DNA from: Sinohyriopsis cumingii
Taxonomy: Eukaryota; Mollusca; Bivalvia; Unionida; Unionidae
Length of the DNA: 64,000 bases
Reading direction: 5' to 3'
Assembly (NCBI GenBank): GCA_028554795.2
Contig: CM068826.1
Coordinates: 102,674,346-102,738,345, forward strand
Positions 50,930 to 63,815 of the stretch are shown here, piece by piece; position 1 is the first letter of the stretch, and every line of letters starts with the position of its first letter. Below the pieces are notes generated by a model. The model was not told the DNA's origin and made no database searches. It was given only the letters and a program-made list of their open reading frames with translations. The position numbers were made by a program, and so were the translations under genes.

Positions 50930-51334
50930 AAACCCAAAGGCCCTTTTCAGGGCCACTCATAGGTCTCGAAAAGAGATTGACTTTCAATTGCCAACCCTCT
51001 TTTTTTATATTTTTTTTAAAAAATAAAAATAAAAATCCCATGTTAAATTTCCCTTGACGCTATACAGTCCCACCCTGTTTAAATTCCCTTGACGCTATAC
51101 AGTCACATATTCCCATGTTCAATTCCCCTTGACGCTCAACAGTCCCAAAATCTATTTCCCATGTTAATTTCCCTTGACGCTAAACAGTCCCATGGTTTTT
51201 TGTCCATGTTAAATTTACATAGACGCTAAACAGTCCCAGGGTGGTTAATGTTAAATTTCCATTGACGCTAAACAGTCCCAGGGGGTTCTGTAATGCTAAT
51301 TCCCATTGACGCTGAATCGTCCCCTTTCACTACT
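50930..51334 (-). repeat. Right terminal inverted repeat
   Basis: Inverted copy of 30531-30931, including the histone-type end, the A/T tract and the repeat array (51050-51320, seen as TTGACGCTAAACAGTCCCAG). Differences from the left copy are few and scattered. Confidence 0.95.
50939..50954 (+). terminator. Histone-type 3' stem-loop, right TIR
   Basis: GGCCCT TTTC AGGGCC with 5' flank ACCCAAA and 3' flank ACTCA, then CTCGAAAAGAGA at 50965-50976. Mirror copy of the left-TIR signal; here it follows gene C. Confidence 0.92.
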
Positions 51335-51340
51335 TAGCGT
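51335..51340. repeat. Right target-site duplication (TAGCGT)
   Basis: Same orientation and sequence as 30525-30530. Confidence 0.95.
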
Positions 51341-52204
51341 CAGTTAACAGTTAACATAAAACACACTTACTCAACAAACGAGAAAATATTTATTGGACTT
51401 GACATAAAACTCAAATAGAAAACAACGTCACTCCTAAAACCATCTTATGATGACTCTCAATCTTACCAAAGGATAGCATCTTATTAACAAATTAACATTC
51501 TCAGTAAGTAGCTAAAAAGAAATTCCATTTTAAAAGACATTTGTCCAAAATTTTGATTTAGCCCGAATATCTTTCAACACATCCCATTTGCCCGTGTTGG
51601 CATACGTGACACGTGTCAAATATGTGATTAAAGGTTCATAAATATAGATATATTCGTAATATTCAAAATTAATTTGCGACAAATGCAGCTATTTTGTATA
51701 TAATTTTTTTATAAAAAAATGAAATCCAAATATGCTGCTGACATCGTTAAATTCTTAAAAAGATTAATTGGAAATTTCCGTATATTCCATATACTCACGG
51801 AAATTACCGAAGTACAAGTACAGTGAAAAAGTACCGTGGTACGTACCATAGGGAAATAATACTGTGGTAAACCGGTTATATCGAGCACCTCTACTGTAAA
51901 GGTGAGCGACTTAGACCACTCGAACACCTGGCCCCCTTTGACGTTTACAACTCTATTCAACAGAAAGCAGTATTAACGCCTAAACAACAAACTTCTTGGA
52001 ATTTAGCCTTTTAGCTTTTGCATAGAATGACACTACGACTGGATGCGATTCAGCCGGTTCCAGAAAGGCTACTTGCTCTAAAAATTCCACATTTCATTCA
52101 TATGCAACTATTTCCATAAAATTATACCAAATTCATTGTGCCTATTTAATATGTTATGCCTAAGGTAGCTCTTAACATGACGCATGTGCTTGCAACAAGT
52201 CGAG
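51341..52204. other. Host flank, no gene recognised
   Basis: AT-rich. A short segment near 51900-51935 (GGTGAGCGACTTAGACCACTCG, AACACCTGGCCCC) looks like a remnant of a reversed SINE-A head. Confidence 0.45.
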
Positions 52205-52345
52205 TTCAGATGCAAACAACATAGACCCTGATCTACCTTCGCATGGTGCGCCTACAATTCTGGGACTATGTTGCTTTTTCTACCGTCTACTCATAGCAAG
52301 CTGCATAGACTTAGATTGTGTGAAGGCAGATCTGGGTCTGTGCAG
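52205..52345. repeat. Fold-back (MITE-like) element
   Basis: Arms CAAACAACATAGACCCTGAT and ATCTGGGTCTGTGCAGTTTG form an inverted repeat. Related arms occur at 17.84-17.99 kb. Confidence 0.5.
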
Positions 52346-52746
52346 TTTGCAGATGAACTCAACTTATAAGCGAATACATACGGTAATGGATACGGTCAAA
52401 ATATAGTGTTGGGTGTGTAGTATAAATAATCGCCATACATTTTTGCTGTCCTGGTGTATCCAGCCTCAGGAAATTCAATGTGACACCATTTCCAATGTCA
52501 AGGTCGCGTGTCCTATGATACGGAATAGTCTCCTTTTGCTATTCAAATGATGAAGTTCACAACAATACATGAAAACATTATATAAACATGTTTTCACTTT
52601 AGCTTCACTAAGAAATATTTAAATTTGTAATTAAAGAAAGACTGCAGTTTATAATGTTTTGTATAAAACGTCTTGAACTTAAACACTAAGAAACTAGGAC
52701 AGGACATTTGTCCTCGACATTGGCGAATATTAATATTGGACCTCTC

Positions 52747-52748
<2 letters not shown>

Positions 52749-52821
<73 letters not shown>
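52749..52821. repeat. (TA)n microsatellite
   Basis: About 36 TA units. Confidence 0.97.
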
Positions 52822-55029
<2,208 letters not shown>

Positions 55030-55389
55030 ACGTATATCTGATTTCATTCATATTTATTTTAATTTAATTGTTTGTCAGTTTTAAATGTTTTATTCTATGC
55101 TATTATAATGTAAATTTATTCACTAGAGATGATATTTTCCAGAAAATCAGACACTGCTATTAAATTATGTTGACATAACTTAAATTGAATCGGATGTTGC
55201 TGCTATTAATTGTTATTGATTAAATTTTGTTATTTTTCTTGTCTAAGGGGGCTCGTATTGCATTACTTCTTCCCAATAGCCTTGCTCATTTCTCTGCTGA
55301 TATTCTATCTTTCACTCCCACCGGGCTATACAATCGAGGTAGGTCATTCCCTATATAACGCCAGTCAAATCCAATTAACCACCCCTCTT

Positions 55390-56075
55390 ACTAAGAGGTT
55401 GATGTTACAACGCTGGAGACTGGCTTTGTTGCGGTTGGCTGTAGACGCCATTTCTTGAAGAAGTCCGATATATCCTCCAGGTCCTTCTTTAGTACCCCCT
55501 CAAGCTCAGTAAATGAGTGACTCTGGGTCCAGAGAGCAATGCCATCTGCATACATGAATTTTACGCGACTGTGTTACAGACAAGTCATTGATATAGACAT
55601 TGAACAAACTTGGCGAAAGAGCAGACCCTTGTGGGAGTCCATTAGTCTGACGCCTCCACGAGCTGCAGTTCTCCCTGATGTGCAATCTGAAGCGCCTGTT
55701 GCGAAGGAAAAGTTCAATAGTCTCAACTATCCAGCGCGGCGAAACTCTGGAAATTTTCAGCAGCAGCCATGCATGCCAGACAGTGTCATATGCCGCTTTA
55801 GATGCAGAAAAACAACTCTAGCTTTAAAGTTCGTCTGAAGCTCGTTTTCAACAAATGTAGTCAGGGAAAGGACCTGTTTGCAAGTGCTACGGCCATGCCT
55901 GAAGCGTGCCTGCTCAAAAGTTATGATATTCTCCAAACCAGGACCAATTCTTTGGAGAATCAGGCGCTCCAGTACCTTAAAACAGACTGAAAGCAAGGAG
56001 ATCGGCTGGTACCCTGAACACCCAACACACCAGTACTGGTTTGGGGGCTGATTTAAAACACCCAACACAACAATA
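55390..56075 (-). pseudogene. Jockey-like LINE, inverted 5' part (reverse transcriptase)
   Basis: On the minus strand, from right to left: GYQPISLLSVCFKVLERLI, FEQARF-HGRSTCKQVLSL (56015-55850), a palm segment with LPQGSALSPSLFNVYINDL (around 55645-55590), and FMYADG (55541-55558) where active enzymes have YADD. It ends with FFKKWRLQP and TKPVSSV near 55395. Frame changes make it non-functional. Its last residues adjoin those with which the plus-strand fragment at about 56490 begins, so both are parts of one LINE copy, this one inverted. Confidence 0.85.
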
Positions 56076-56095
56076 CTATTTTGGAGGCTGATTTA
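56015..56095. repeat. Short tandem duplication, about 40 bp, two copies
   Basis: ACACCCAACACACCAGTACTGGTTTGG and its neighbour ACACCCAACACAACAATACTATTTTGG, each followed by GGCTGATTTA. Confidence 0.85.
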
Positions 56096-56489
56096 TCAGA
56101 CTACACTGAAAGGGGAAAGTTTACAGGGCATGTCTGTCTGCCCTAAAACTCTCAAAATGTAGAAAAAGTTAACTATACAGTTACATGTCTTTCAACTGCT
56201 TAGGTTGACATTTATTTCTGATTATCACTGGGAAACATACATGCCGTCTGAAATAGAGCTTATCAGTGTTGACAATGTAGCTATTAATATTATCTAAACG
56301 TTTTAATATATAAACTACTAAAAATGTATAGGTTAAAAAATCCAACAAAGTATCATGTTCTGAAAGTGACAATAGCCCTGCCGAAATAGAACTCTTCCAT
56401 CAAAAAGGCATATTAGAAGGTCTAGACGGTTACTCTCAAACCCAAATCATTAAAAATATCAAAATACAAATGAATGCTCAATGCATTCG

Positions 56490-56887
56490 AAACTTTACAA
56501 GCGTCTTCCACCTTAACAATGCAAATGCGAACCGCTAGCTTTGCATCCTCCTCAATGGGCAGAAAATAAAACACGACCCGGCACCAACATACCTTGGTGT
56601 GACTCTGGACAGATCACTGACATTCTACAACCACCTGAAGAAAACTCCATCAACACTTCGCACTCGAAACAATCTACTCAGCAAACTGACTGGCTCAACC
56701 TGGGGCGCTAGTGCTCAAACGCTCAAGACATCAGCTCTGGCCCTCTGTTAATCCACAGCCTAGTATTGTGCTTCTGTCTGGGCTTGACTATCCCACAGTA
56801 AGTTTAATGATGTCCAGCTCAACACAACAGTGCGTGTAATCTCTGGAACACTACGTCCTGCGCCTTTACCATGGCTGCCGGTACTCA
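56490..56887 (+). pseudogene. Jockey-like LINE, plus-strand middle part
   Basis: Plus-strand coding remnants: TSVFHLNNANANR, then YLGVTLDRSLTFYNHLKKTP, TRNNLLSKLTGSTWGASAQT, LKTSALALC, and VISGTLRPAPLPWLPVL up to 56886. These follow the reverse transcriptase domain in Jockey-like ORF2 proteins. Stops occur after ANANR and LALC. The coding sequence stops at an insertion point and resumes at 61297. Confidence 0.88.
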
Positions 56888-57941
56888 TTGTGACGTGGTG
56901 GGTTGTTATGCCGTCACTGTGGTAGGTGGGGGGTGGGGTGCTTCCAGTCTTTTATTTAAATTGTTATAGAAGTCCCACCAGGTTCGATTTTGGATGGAAG
57001 TTAAATTAGTGAAAGAAAGATGTAAAGCTCCGAGCCCCCCACCCCCACCCCCGTCAGCAATGCCGACTGTTAAATTATTGAATATACAGAAAAGTGAAAT
57101 TCAACAAATAACACTTTAATCACAGTTCAATAGTCAATTGATTAAAATTTCCCAAGCAATCTCCTTCCGCTCGACCCTGTGACAGCCAATTGCGTCATTT
57201 GATTAGTAGTGTGATATAGCTTTCCACCTGTCCTTGTATTCTACTCATCTGTGTATTCTTCTCTCTTATTCCTCCAATTCATTCTCCTCTTCCTCCCGAC
57301 TTTCTCCAGATTCCTTCTCCACCGACTCCTCGATACTCCTCCTCCTCCACTTTGTCCTCCTCGACTCCTTTTCCTCCTCCTCCTCCTCGACTCTAGCTAC
57401 TAGACTTGTAGACTCCGACTGCCCTGCTAGTCTTACTTTCGTCTCCCCTCTTAGAGACTCAGGACTCACTGAACCGGAAGTTCTGTACCCCAAAAAAGCT
57501 TCCTGTGAAAACCCAAGGACGGTACAATATCTTCCTTTGTCCTCTCATCGCACACTACACCCAACCAGTTATCAGATAACGACTAATAAATTTCTTCTGT
57601 CACGCATTCATTCACATCGAAATACTCATACGTCCTTGTATGATAAAACAACGTCGTGATAAAAGCACATTATCATTTACTTCTCATAAATATATCAATA
57701 AATTGCGTCACATCAGTACATATTCCTGATCACATTATAAAGGTCACCGGCCATACTCCAACATTTTCCTATTCATGTCAGATTTACATTACATGATTAA
57801 AAATAGTTATACTTGCACAAAAAGAACAAAAAAAAATTATCAAGTGTAAAGAAGAAATAATAATTTAATTACTCGAAATAGAAGTATACAACGCTGTTAC
57901 TTCCCCTTAGTTACGATTTCCCACCCATAGAGGACGCCAAC

Positions 57942-59174
57942 CGGAAATGACGTACATTTATCCTACAAGACGAAGTACATGCTTCTTGTTGTCGAAAAAT
58001 AAAACACTATAAACTATGGATAGGGAATATTTAGATGAAACTAATGAAAACTAATATACTGTTCAGCCTTATATCGGTATGCGTGCACGACGTACTAGAT
58101 TGTGTCGCTTTCAAAACTGTTACATTGTTTCAATTTATTTTAAAAATTCCCGTTAATACAGGTTTAAAAGAATCAATGCTGGCTTTCCTGTGTCGGCATA
58201 CTTTATATTAAAAAAAGATGAAAGAAATAGGCACACTTAAAGAATCCAAAGGAACCAAACTTGACTTCCTTTTGTCGGCCGACTTCAGAAGAAAAAATCA
58301 GTACACTAAAAAGATACCAAAGTCAAATTTCCGGCGTTGGTTTGTATTGTTATAAAATAACATATGTATTTGATATCATGTCGATAAGTTTAAACAATGA
58401 GTTTATTGGTCCCTGCCAATTGTGTTTATCACCCGGGCTTCTATTTGTTTGCCATATGTAATGATAATTGATGTTTTCAGGGCAATTAGTATATAAAATA
58501 ATAACTTGCTTTAATAATACTTTGTAAACCATGCTAGCAAAAGATTAGCATTTGCACTCACATTTAATGTATTTTAAAATAATGATTTTTTTTTTATTAT
58601 TTGCGAGATACCGACTTAGAGTTAACCTGGATACAATACAGTCTGGGTCAGTTTTCAATAAGTAACTTATCATGCGTAAATGGCAGGTGCCTTCAAGCAA
58701 TCGGGTGATACTTTCGTCTCATTTGCGATTTTGTTATTTGTCATAAGCGATATACACTACACTAAGGATGCATACGCAAGCTGGCATCCGCTACATAGTT
58801 TGTGGATATATATTTTTTTTTTAAATAATTTTTGCATGATGAAAATAGAACGAATATATGATAACAATGCAAGGTGAATTTTTTTCATTTTATTTTCAAA
58901 CAGGTGTATGTTTATCAGTTTTTTTTGTACCGTGAGTGTGTGTGTGTGGGGGGGGGGGGCACAAATTAAACACAAAATCATGTCCTTTCTTATTTATACG
59001 GAATAATGGAGCAAACGTGATTGACGATATTGACCAGTAATGACAAGCTTTTAATTTACGCGCGCAAACACTAAGACAACTTGAAAAATAAAAACAAAGA
59101 ATAAAATTAACTGGTAAGACCTTCATGTTGCAGCAACTAAATACTGACAAAATGCTCAACGTTATTCTCTCTCT

Positions 59175-59217
<43 letters not shown>

Positions 59218-59965
59218 GTGTAACCTAGTATGTATTGTATGCATCTGTGTTACAACGTGAAGCCTAAAATTAAGTATATTTGTTATATCTCATGTACACT
59301 ACCCTTAGCAAAATGTATACGTATTATGTAGAATATTATCTGTTACGTAGTTTTGTTTTATAAATGATTATTGATAATATGACATTAAGACTTAAATTGA
59401 GAATGTCGTTGTGCAGATGCATATATCTTTTAGCATAAAAAATGTATATGAATATTTTAATTAGAACAAGCAAGATATGTCAGCTTGTGTTTTCTCTCAT
59501 AAATATGTACGTTACGAAGAATGATTATTTTCTTTCAAAGAATATCAAAATAGTTTGTTTAAATTTAGTTTTTTTCCTAAAACCTATCTACTTTTTTGTT
59601 GAAGAAAAAGAACGTACAAACTATTGTTAAGTTTGGCCGAATTGCATTTCGAGTTGGGCCGAATTCTCTTTGGGCCAAATTCACTATAATTCGGCATAAA
59701 TGATACAACATTCCCATCCTTCCCCTATTCGATCTCACAGATTAAATCTACTTTTTTCTGGTAAACATGGTTTTCGGGAAAAAGAAAGAACGTTTTTTCC
59801 CATCATCACTCTTTTGGTTACATACAGATGTATGTAACACATTGCACCATATTTGCTGTACAAAAAGCACGATCGTACGCTTTATCACATAGATATTTAC
59901 GTGGGGTAATTAAGCACTTGAATGGCTAGGTTGAATAGAAGGGGTAAATGTACGTCATATCCGGT
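57942..59965. repeat. Inverted 19-bp similarity inside the 4.4-kb insert
   Basis: CCGGAAATGACGTACATTT (57942-57960) and AAATGTACGTCATATCCGG (about 59945-59963) are inverted copies with one mismatch. They could be ends of a nested DNA element of about 2 kb; no target duplication was confirmed. Confidence 0.3.
59167..59215. repeat. (CT)n microsatellite
   Basis: CT run with one interruption at its start. Confidence 0.95.
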
Positions 59966-60452
59966 TTTAGCACGCGGAAACTACTGATTGTTTACGAAGA
60001 TTGCCGAATGATTTTTTTTTTCATTTTATAAAGCGGAGTTTAAAGTCAAATTAAACATTTTATGGTGTGCATACATAACCAATGCGTTTTGTTTATAACT
60101 ATAATAATATCACACGTTTGTACAATATAGGTGGCCAGTGACCTTTAATGATATCACAGCAATTAGAGGCATTTCTTTACATTACAACCCATACAAAGTT
60201 ACACAAATATTCCAGTGTCCATGCATACATATTAACTATTCTTACACACTTCAACCATTTTCCAAATTCATAATTCAAGCATTGTAAATTCTAACATCAC
60301 ATGAATACATGTACTAGTTTACTACGAAGTAACCTATTAGCGAATTACAAAATTAATTCAGACCACAAGAAAACAATCTACATAATTTTCTACATAACAC
60401 TCAAACACGCGTGTAAATTAAACACTACAACGGTAATTCTACGTACTAAACG

Positions 60453-60694
60453 GGAGCCCTGAGTGGCCGAGTGGTCTAACGCGCTCTCAGTTACGGATCA
60501 CTGCCATCTCACCTCTGTCTGCGTGGGTTCGAGTCTCGGATTCGGCTAATGTGGGTATGTGAGAAAACTTGCCAGTAGCTTCTCGTGGGTCGGTGGTTCT
60601 TTCCGGGGTTTTCCCGGGTTCTTCCTCCACCATTAATACTGGCCGCCATGTATAGCCTATCGTGTGCTGAAAAATGGCGTTAAACCCTACAACA
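60453..60694 (+). repeat. SINE-A copy with target duplication
   Basis: Head GGAGCCCTGAGTGGCCGAGT with A box, B box GGGTTCGAGTC and a short CAA tail. Flanked by a perfect 12-bp repeat ACGTACTAAACG (60441-60452 and 60695-60706). One of the best-preserved copies. Confidence 0.96.
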
Positions 60695-61296
60695 ACGTAC
60701 TAAACGATCCTAGTAATTAAGTATACATACTGGACATAATTACAATGACGATACCGTAATATTCTGCAAAAATCGAGCAAATAACTTACTGACCTTTACG
60801 AAGCTTTGTCTTTCCTCAGAACCTCCTCTCTAAGTTTTACCGCAAAATCACAATTTGCGCTCTTGGAGTAACCATATATAATCCAGCAATCTTCCTAGGC
60901 GAGACTAACGTTTCGCTTCCTAGTTAGAAGTTATAATTCGGATCGAAATTGTTATCACACCCTCTATTTCAATTCCGAGTGAATGTCGCTTTGATCCGAT
61001 CCAGTCAAACGTAGCGGACAATGTCCATCCCGCTGTCTGTCCACGTGGGGACGGATTTAGAACACACCCAGTTTATCGCGGGTTTCTCTGATCTTTGTAA
61101 CACATAGGTGGAAGTCGCTCGATCTAATTAATACCTGTGCCGATCCACGATGCAGGATCTTCTCTCTGGTGACGGTAACGTTGCATAAGAGATTAACTCT
61201 AACCTGCGGATATGTTCCGACATCAAACCATGGCTTGTAATAATACCTTTGTTTATACACGACTTACTAACTGGGGCTGAGCAAACATGACACTCA

Positions 61297-61800
61297 GCAA
61301 CATTCCTCCTTCACATCTGCGTCGCCAGGAAGCAACCACAGAAGTGTTGGCTAAGGTTTATGCCAGTGAGAAACTTCCACTGTATATGGACATCACCGCA
61401 TATACAGCGGTCCGCATAACTTCAGACGCCCAGTCTGGTTAGGTCCGTTGCAGGAGGATATTACAGCTATTTCGGCATGGAGTGTCGAGTGGTCTTCAAC
61501 AGATGTTGTAAACCACTCCCTCGTAGCTGAGCCATCTGTCTGCCCTCCTGGCTTCAACCTTCCACTTCATCTGTGGACCACACGAACCGCTTTGACTGAA
61601 TCGTTGTGCAGTCAACCTTGTCCGATGGGGCCAGGCAGCTAACCTTTCATGTTGCTGTGGAACTCTTCAGACCATGTCACACATTGGGAACAACTGTCCA
61701 CTGACAATGTTCCCCGGTGGACTGCAGGCGCTGCACCTTGCTGATGATGACGTTGTTAAATGGCTGAGCACGCACTGCACACGATAATGATAATATAAGG
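61297..61800 (+). pseudogene. Jockey-like LINE, 3' end
   Basis: Resumes the LINE: SNIPPSHLRRQEATTEV, then NHSLVAEPSVCPPGFNLP, the terminal zinc-finger region CCCGTLQTMSHIGNNCP and HLADDDVVKWLSTHCTR followed by stops at about 61790. It ends in an ATAATGATAATATA tail. Several stops (for example at 61440) and frame changes are present. Confidence 0.88.
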
Positions 61801-62364
61801 GTTAATCTCGTTCACTTATAAATCTCGGCAGTTATTGCTGACAGATTTGTCCGCAGCCCACGAATGCACATACAGAGCGTTATTAGACACCTGAATTTCT
61901 TACGGCAATGAATCACGGTGGGTTGAAATGTCATTGCAGCGATCAGTAGAACATATTTCCTTATCAAATCAGATGGTTAACAACTTGTAAATCCACGTGA
62001 AATAACACGTTTCTACCTCTTGTCGGCTTCGAATTGGCTGGTTGTATCAGCGGATAACCGAGACTGTTCCATCTGGAAACTCGAGCCTTTTTAAATTTGT
62101 CAGTTTGTTCTGATTCGAGTATTGAAACATTTCGTCAACGCGTCATATCACAAAATGGACAGATTAACGTTTCATTGTAACTAATATTGCTCAGAACAAT
62201 GTAAGTTAATACGATAGTTTTGTAATTTCGTAATCAAATCTAATAATGAGGACGCAGCGCTGTCTAATTAAATATTAGTAGGAGGGAGAAGGCTAGAGGA
62301 ATCCAGATGAAAAGAACATATTGGAATATAAAATAGATATATGTTAAAGACAATGGTTTTCCGC
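61801..62364. other. No gene recognised
   Basis: Spacer without recognisable features. Confidence 0.45.
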
Positions 62365-62690
62365 GAAGTGGTGTGTGTGTGTGTGATTTGTATTTTTAAC
62401 GTAGCTTTTTTTTAATTCAGTCATATCGCTGAGATGTCTGCAGTGTGACAGTTTATAGAGATGTCTAGCACTGGGACATCATGCCGCAGACATGTAGCAT
62501 TGTGACCCACCCAGTCCCATTATCCTGACACCAGGCCGACCAGTCCTAACACTAACCTCGTAATGCTGAGCGCCAAGCAAGGCAGCTGTTAGCTGTTAGT
62601 ACCATTGGTATAAGCCATTGGTATGACTCGGCCGGGGTTCGATCCCAGGACCTCCCGCATCAGATGCGGACGCTGTAACCACTAGATGTA
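62365..62690 (-). repeat. SINE-B copy 4
   Basis: (GT)n, ATTTGTATTTTTAACGTAGC, the shared body, GGTATGACTCGGCCGGGGTTC and a reversed head with a weaker A box. Confidence 0.87.
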
Positions 62691-62746
62691 CTGAATTTGA
62701 TTTTTTTACCACATTCGTCTCCTTTTATACATGATTGCCATATAAA

Positions 62747-62932
62747 AGCAGTTATTGTTATTTTGGGCTTAACGCCATTTTTAGCACATGATTGGCTATA
62801 CTGGTGGAGGAAGAAGAACTGACCCACAGGAAGCTACTGGCAAGCTTTCTCTTATACCCACATCGGCCGAGACCGAGACCCGAACCCACGCAGACAGAGG
62901 TAAGATGGCATGAACCCAGCCATCCGGGCCCC
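62747..62932 (-). repeat. SINE-A copy, internally deleted
   Basis: Reversed: GTTATTTTGGGCTTAACGCC, TAGCACATGATTGGCTATAC, then a jump to GGTGGAGGAAGAAG; the head ends CATCCGGGCCCC. The A-box region is shortened. Confidence 0.85.
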
Positions 62933-63815
62933 TATAAAACAAATAAACCTAAGTGAATTTCATTTCAGCGAATACAAGAGATATTATCACGGACAACTGA
63001 ACAGACAGTAAGGCATCATAATATTTCCAGCACATTCGAAAAACAAAAGTTTGGGCAATAATAAAGTTGAAGTTATCAATCAGACAAGATAAATGTATTT
63101 ATTTTATGCCATGCCTTCAGCTACTGGATTTTTAGGCGTGAAATACGATAACTAATTTTTCACTGCCTGTCAGTAGACATTGTGATTAAGCTACTTTTAG
63201 AATTCCTTTGTCTAGTGTTAAGTACAACCGTGTCGCACAGGCACTTGATTCTAGGGTAAACTAATGTGTACAATTTAAGCAACCTTACTGATTCTGAAGT
63301 GCCAATTTTGCGAAACGTTTATCCGTTGCTTCTTGTCTTCCACACACAGGCTACCATTCCAAGGATCTACTTCCGCTCTTCTACGGAGTGAATGCGATTT
63401 GATTGTGATTGCTTCAGTGATTGTTTCCTTCAATGAATTGAGCAAACATCGCTTTTAATCGCTACATCTCGGCTTAACCAGGCAAATATGTAATCGGGAT
63501 ATCCACGGTATTTTCTGTCAAGTCGTTTCGCTGTTCCGATCGTTACATGTGCTCAAGACTGTGTGACATATGCCGGGAAAATATTGAACATTTCTTGACA
63601 TGTTAATTACATTTAATTTTTTCTTAGCGCTTTCTGAATAGCTATATAGGTAGGTAATCTCTGGTTATGCGTGAAGAAATATTTTTTTTAGAAAAATTGT
63701 AGACTTATTTAATTAATAGTTATGTAATTACCCGAATTTCAAAGGACATGTTCGCTACAAAATGTTCAAGATTGCTTTGTAAACATTTATCTCTACTATC
63801 TATCTTAAAGAGGAT
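62933..63815. other. No gene recognised
   Basis: No domain or repeat signature. Confidence 0.45.

Larger units (their letters stand above)
30531..51334. mobile_element. Full-length Polinton (Maverick) element, 20,804 bp
   Basis: Both ends are AGTAGTGAAAGGGGACG in inverted orientation, the terminal inverted repeats are about 400 bp, and a perfect 6-bp target duplication (TAGCGT) brackets them. Inside are the defining Polinton genes: protein-primed DNA polymerase B, retrovirus-like integrase, packaging ATPase, adenain-like protease, penton and double-jelly-roll capsid. A complete integration event is therefore preserved. Many enzyme genes are disrupted, so this copy is not functional as it stands, but the terminal repeats remain nearly identical, which argues against great age. 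Confidence 0.97.
56888..61291. mobile_element. 4.4-kb insertion of unknown type splitting the LINE
   Basis: The LINE coding sequence ends ...PWLPVL at 56887 and continues SNIPPSHLRR at 61297. ACTCA is present on both sides (56883-56887 and 61292-61296), a likely 5-bp target duplication. Read one base further in, the insert begins TGTGACGTGG and ends ATGACA, so LTR-type TG...CA ends are also possible with an imperfect duplication. No reverse transcriptase, transposase or long terminal repeat was recognised. It contains a SINE-A at 60453-60694 and a CT microsatellite. The Glu/Arg-rich frames at 57234-57659 are low-complexity. Confidence 0.6.

Noticed and set aside
57234-57659. Frames on both strands in a TCC-rich stretch
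   Set aside because: Low-complexity Ser-rich or Glu/Arg-rich translation of a simple repeat; no domain.
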